DNA of 13,398 nt from an uncultured Bacilli bacterium (lineage in GTDB: Bacteria; Bacillota_I; Bacilli_A; RF39; UBA660). The position numbers and the translations under genes were made by a program. The stretch lies in the NCBI GenBank assembly GCA_947629425.1, contig CANRDR010000030.1, forward strand, positions 1 to 13,398, in the 5' to 3' direction. The notes under the pieces were generated by a model. That model searched no databases. It saw only the letters and a program-made list of their open reading frames with translations, and was not told the origin of the DNA. Below, piece by piece: positions 11,369 through 13,398 of this stretch. Position 1 is the first letter of the stretch. Each line of letters opens with the position of its first letter.

Positions 11369-13398
11369 ATTATCGTTTTCATTAGAATCAGGAGTATCTT
11401 TTGCAACAGTATTATTATCAGTATTTTCTTGTTGTTCATCAGTTTCTATGTTTTCTTCTTCATTTTTATTAACAACACTAATAGTTGCAACTTGTTGATT
11501 ATCTTTTAAGTTAATTAGTTTAACACCTTGAGTAACTCTACCCAATTGACTAATTTGATTCATTGGTAATCTTATAACCATACCAGAATCAGTAATTATC
11601 ATTAAATCTTGTTCATCTGTTGCTATCTTAAATGCAGCCATTGCTCCATTTTTATCAGTTATATTTAATGCTTTAACACCTTTACTACCTCTTCTAGTTG
11701 TTCTATATTCACTTATTAAAGTTTTCTTTCCATAACCTTTTCTAGTAACAATTAAAATATTTTCATCTAAATTAGCAACTTCTAATCCTACACATGTTGA
11801 GTCTCCTAAATTAATTCCTCTAACGCCTGATGCAGTTCTTCCCATAACTCTTACTTCATCTTCTTTAAAGACTACCATATGTCCTGCTAATGAACCCATC
11901 ATAACATAATTATCACCATTAGATTTTTTAACACCTATTAGTTCATCATTTTCTTTTAAAGTAATACATATCTTTCCTGTTGCTCTTATGTTTTCAAAAT
12001 CAGCAATTGGAGTACGTTTAATTAAACCTTTTTTAGTACCAAATACAAAATATTTAGTTTCTTCATTTTTACTAAGTTTAATTACACTGTTAATAACTTC
12101 ATCTTTTTCAACAGGCAATAAATTAATAATTGGCAATCCTTTTGCTTGTTTGCTAAATTCTGGAATTTCATATCCTTTAATTCTATAAACTTTACCTTTA
12201 TTGCTAAAGAATAATACATAATCATGTGTAGATATGTCAATCATATGTTCAACAAAGTCTTCTTCATTAGTTGACATTCCCTTTACACCTACTCCACCTC
12301 TATTTTGAGATCTATAAGTATCAAGTGTCAAACGCTTTACATATCCCTTATTTGTTAATGTTACAATGACATCTTCTTCAGGAATAAGTGATTCATCTTC
12401 TATATATTCTATAGCAGTCATATCTATATGAGTTCTTCTATCATCAGCATATTTTGCTTTTATTTCTAATAATTCATTTTTAATTATTTCTAAAATCTTT
12501 TCACGAGAACCTAAAATTTCTTTATATTCTTCTATTTTTTGTAATAAATCTTTAAGTTCTTCTTCAATTTTATTTCTTTCTAAACCAGTTAAACGACGTA
12601 ATTTCAATTCTAATATAGCATCTGCTTGTATATCAGTTAAACTATATTTATTCATTAATTGTTCTTTTGCAATTATATCAGTTTCTGATTCTCTAATTAT
12701 TTTAATAAAATCATCTAAATTATCAAGTGCAATTTTATATCCTTCTAAAATATGAACTCTTTTTTCCGCTTTATCTAATTCAAATCTTGTTCTTCTAATA
12801 ATTACTTCTTCTTGATAATTTAAATATTTTGAAATAATTTCTTTTAATCCTAGTGTTCTTGGCACTTTATTATCTATCATTAAGAATATTATTCCATAAG
12901 TAGTTTGAAATTGTGTATGTTTATATAAATTATTTAATACAACTTGTGGATTAGCATCTTTTTTAAGAGTTATTGTTATTTTTACTCCTTCTTTTAAATC
13001 AGTATGATAATCTGCTATTCCATCAATTATTTTATTATGTACAAGTTCTGCTACTTTTGTTTTTAAATCAGATACATTTACACCATATGGAACTTCATCA
13101 ACAATAATATAATTTTTACCATTTTTTTCTTCTATAGTTGCTTTACTTCTTATAGTAATAGTTCCTCTTCCTGTTTCATAAGCCTTTTTTATTCCACTAT
13201 TACCTAATATTATACCTCCTGTTGGAAAATCAGGTCCTGGTATATATTTCATTAATCCATCAGTATCTATTTCAGGATTATCTATATATGCAATACAACC
13301 ATCTATTACTTCACCTAAATTATGTGGTGGTATATTAGTAGCCATACCTACTGCAATACCCATTGTTCCATTTACTAATATATTAGGAAATCTTGATG
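11360..13398 (-). CDS. gyrA: DNA gyrase subunit A, 5' end outside window
   Basis: GyrA forms the breakage-reunion half of gyrase, which supercoils DNA with GyrB. About 678 codons are visible; the frame enters at 13398 with SRFPNILVNGTMGIAVGMATNIPPHN, around residue 160 of a normal GyrA, so the quinolone-resistance region and active tyrosine lie outside. The coiled-coil and gate region (YKIALDNLDDFIKIIRESE, KYADDRRT) is followed by the beta-pinwheel C-terminal domain with repeated blades (KGYVKRL, KGKVYRIKGYEIP, GRVTQGVKLINL). FSNKGKVYRIKGYEIPEF strongly favours GyrA over ParC. The GyrA box, normally Q(R/K)RGG(R/K)G, reads QNRGGVG at 12287-12307. The last 35 residues are an acidic Glu/Asn/Asp tail. 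gyrA next to parS sites marks the origin-proximal region. Confidence 0.98.
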   Translation of the reverse strand, partial: SRFPNILVNGTMGIAVGMATNIPPHNLGEVIDGCIAYIDNPEIDTDGLMKYIPGPDFPTGGIILGNSGIKKAYETGRGTITIRSKATIEEKNGKNYIIVDEVPYGVNVSDLKTKVAELVHNKIIDGIADYHTDLKEGVKITITLKKDANPQVVLNNLYKHTQFQTTYGIIFLMIDNKVPRTLGLKEIISKYLNYQEEVIIRRTRFELDKAEKRVHILEGYKIALDNLDDFIKIIRESETDIIAKEQLMNKYSLTDIQADAILELKLRRLTGLERNKIEEELKDLLQKIEEYKEILGSREKILEIIKNELLEIKAKYADDRRTHIDMTAIEYIEDESLIPEEDVIVTLTNKGYVKRLTLDTYRSQNRGGVGVKGMSTNEEDFVEHMIDISTHDYVLFFSNKGKVYRIKGYEIPEFSKQAKGLPIINLLPVEKDEVINSVIKLSKNEETKYFVFGTKKGLIKRTPIADFENIRATGKICITLKENDELIGVKKSNGDNYVMMGSLAGHMVVFKEDEVRVMGRTASGVRGINLGDSTCVGLEVANLDENILIVTRKGYGKKTLISEYRTTRRGSKGVKALNITDKNGAMAAFKIATDEQDLMIITDSGMVIRLPMNQISQLGRVTQGVKLINLKDNQQVATISVVNKNEEENIETDEQQENTDNNTVAKDTPDSNENDNKE

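Overview
The window is strongly AT-rich. It uses the standard code: TGA serves as a stop in the ATGA overlap between trmN6 and pth. The gene set and order are those of the Bacillota region next to the replication origin: gyrA, SRP RNA, tadA, dnaX, yaaK, recR, bofA, holB, yaaT, yabB, pth, mfd, spoVT-like, tatD. bofA-like and spoVT-like genes, two parS sites and one Noc-type site point to a Bacilli-related lineage with a sporulating ancestry and a ParB/Noc system. An AT-rich, probably uncultured Bacilli/Erysipelotrichia-like relative is my best guess; species cannot be read from this.

All recognised protein genes lie on the minus strand, so transcription runs from right to left. At the right edge is the 3' part of gyrA, ending in a hairpin. 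Between gyrA and the SRP RNA (11185-11359) are two parS palindromes and the SRP promoter. The small SRP RNA ends just upstream of tadA. A compact chain of housekeeping genes follows, with gaps of a few bases or short overlaps: dnaX, yaaK, recR, a 58-codon bofA-like gene missed by simple length cut-offs, holB, ricT/yaaT, trmN6/yabB, pth and mfd. The spoVT-like gene and tatD close the block. A perfect Noc-site match is embedded in the dnaX coding sequence. Together the genes serve DNA replication (gyrase, clamp loader), recombination and transcription-coupled repair (recR, mfd), translation quality (tadA, trmN6, pth, SRP) and mRNA maturation or developmental control (ricT, bofA, spoVT).

The left end (126-714) has no conventional gene but is densely structured. 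It holds a candidate type I toxin-antitoxin locus: a 24-residue, almost wholly hydrophobic peptide with a perfect Shine-Dalgarno on the minus strand; a predicted convergent antisense RNA of about 110 nt on the plus strand; a shared bidirectional terminator hairpin; and repeat elements that make the two RNA leaders partly complementary. The layout recalls the Fst/par locus of pAD1, but the peptide lacks the Fst features I know. Downstream is a second minus-strand promoter, then a structured leader with a LexA-box-like palindrome, a G8 tract and a terminator-like stem. Last comes the start of a membrane-anchored protein cut by the left edge; in Bacillus a yabE/rpfB-type cell-wall gene occupies this position after tatD.
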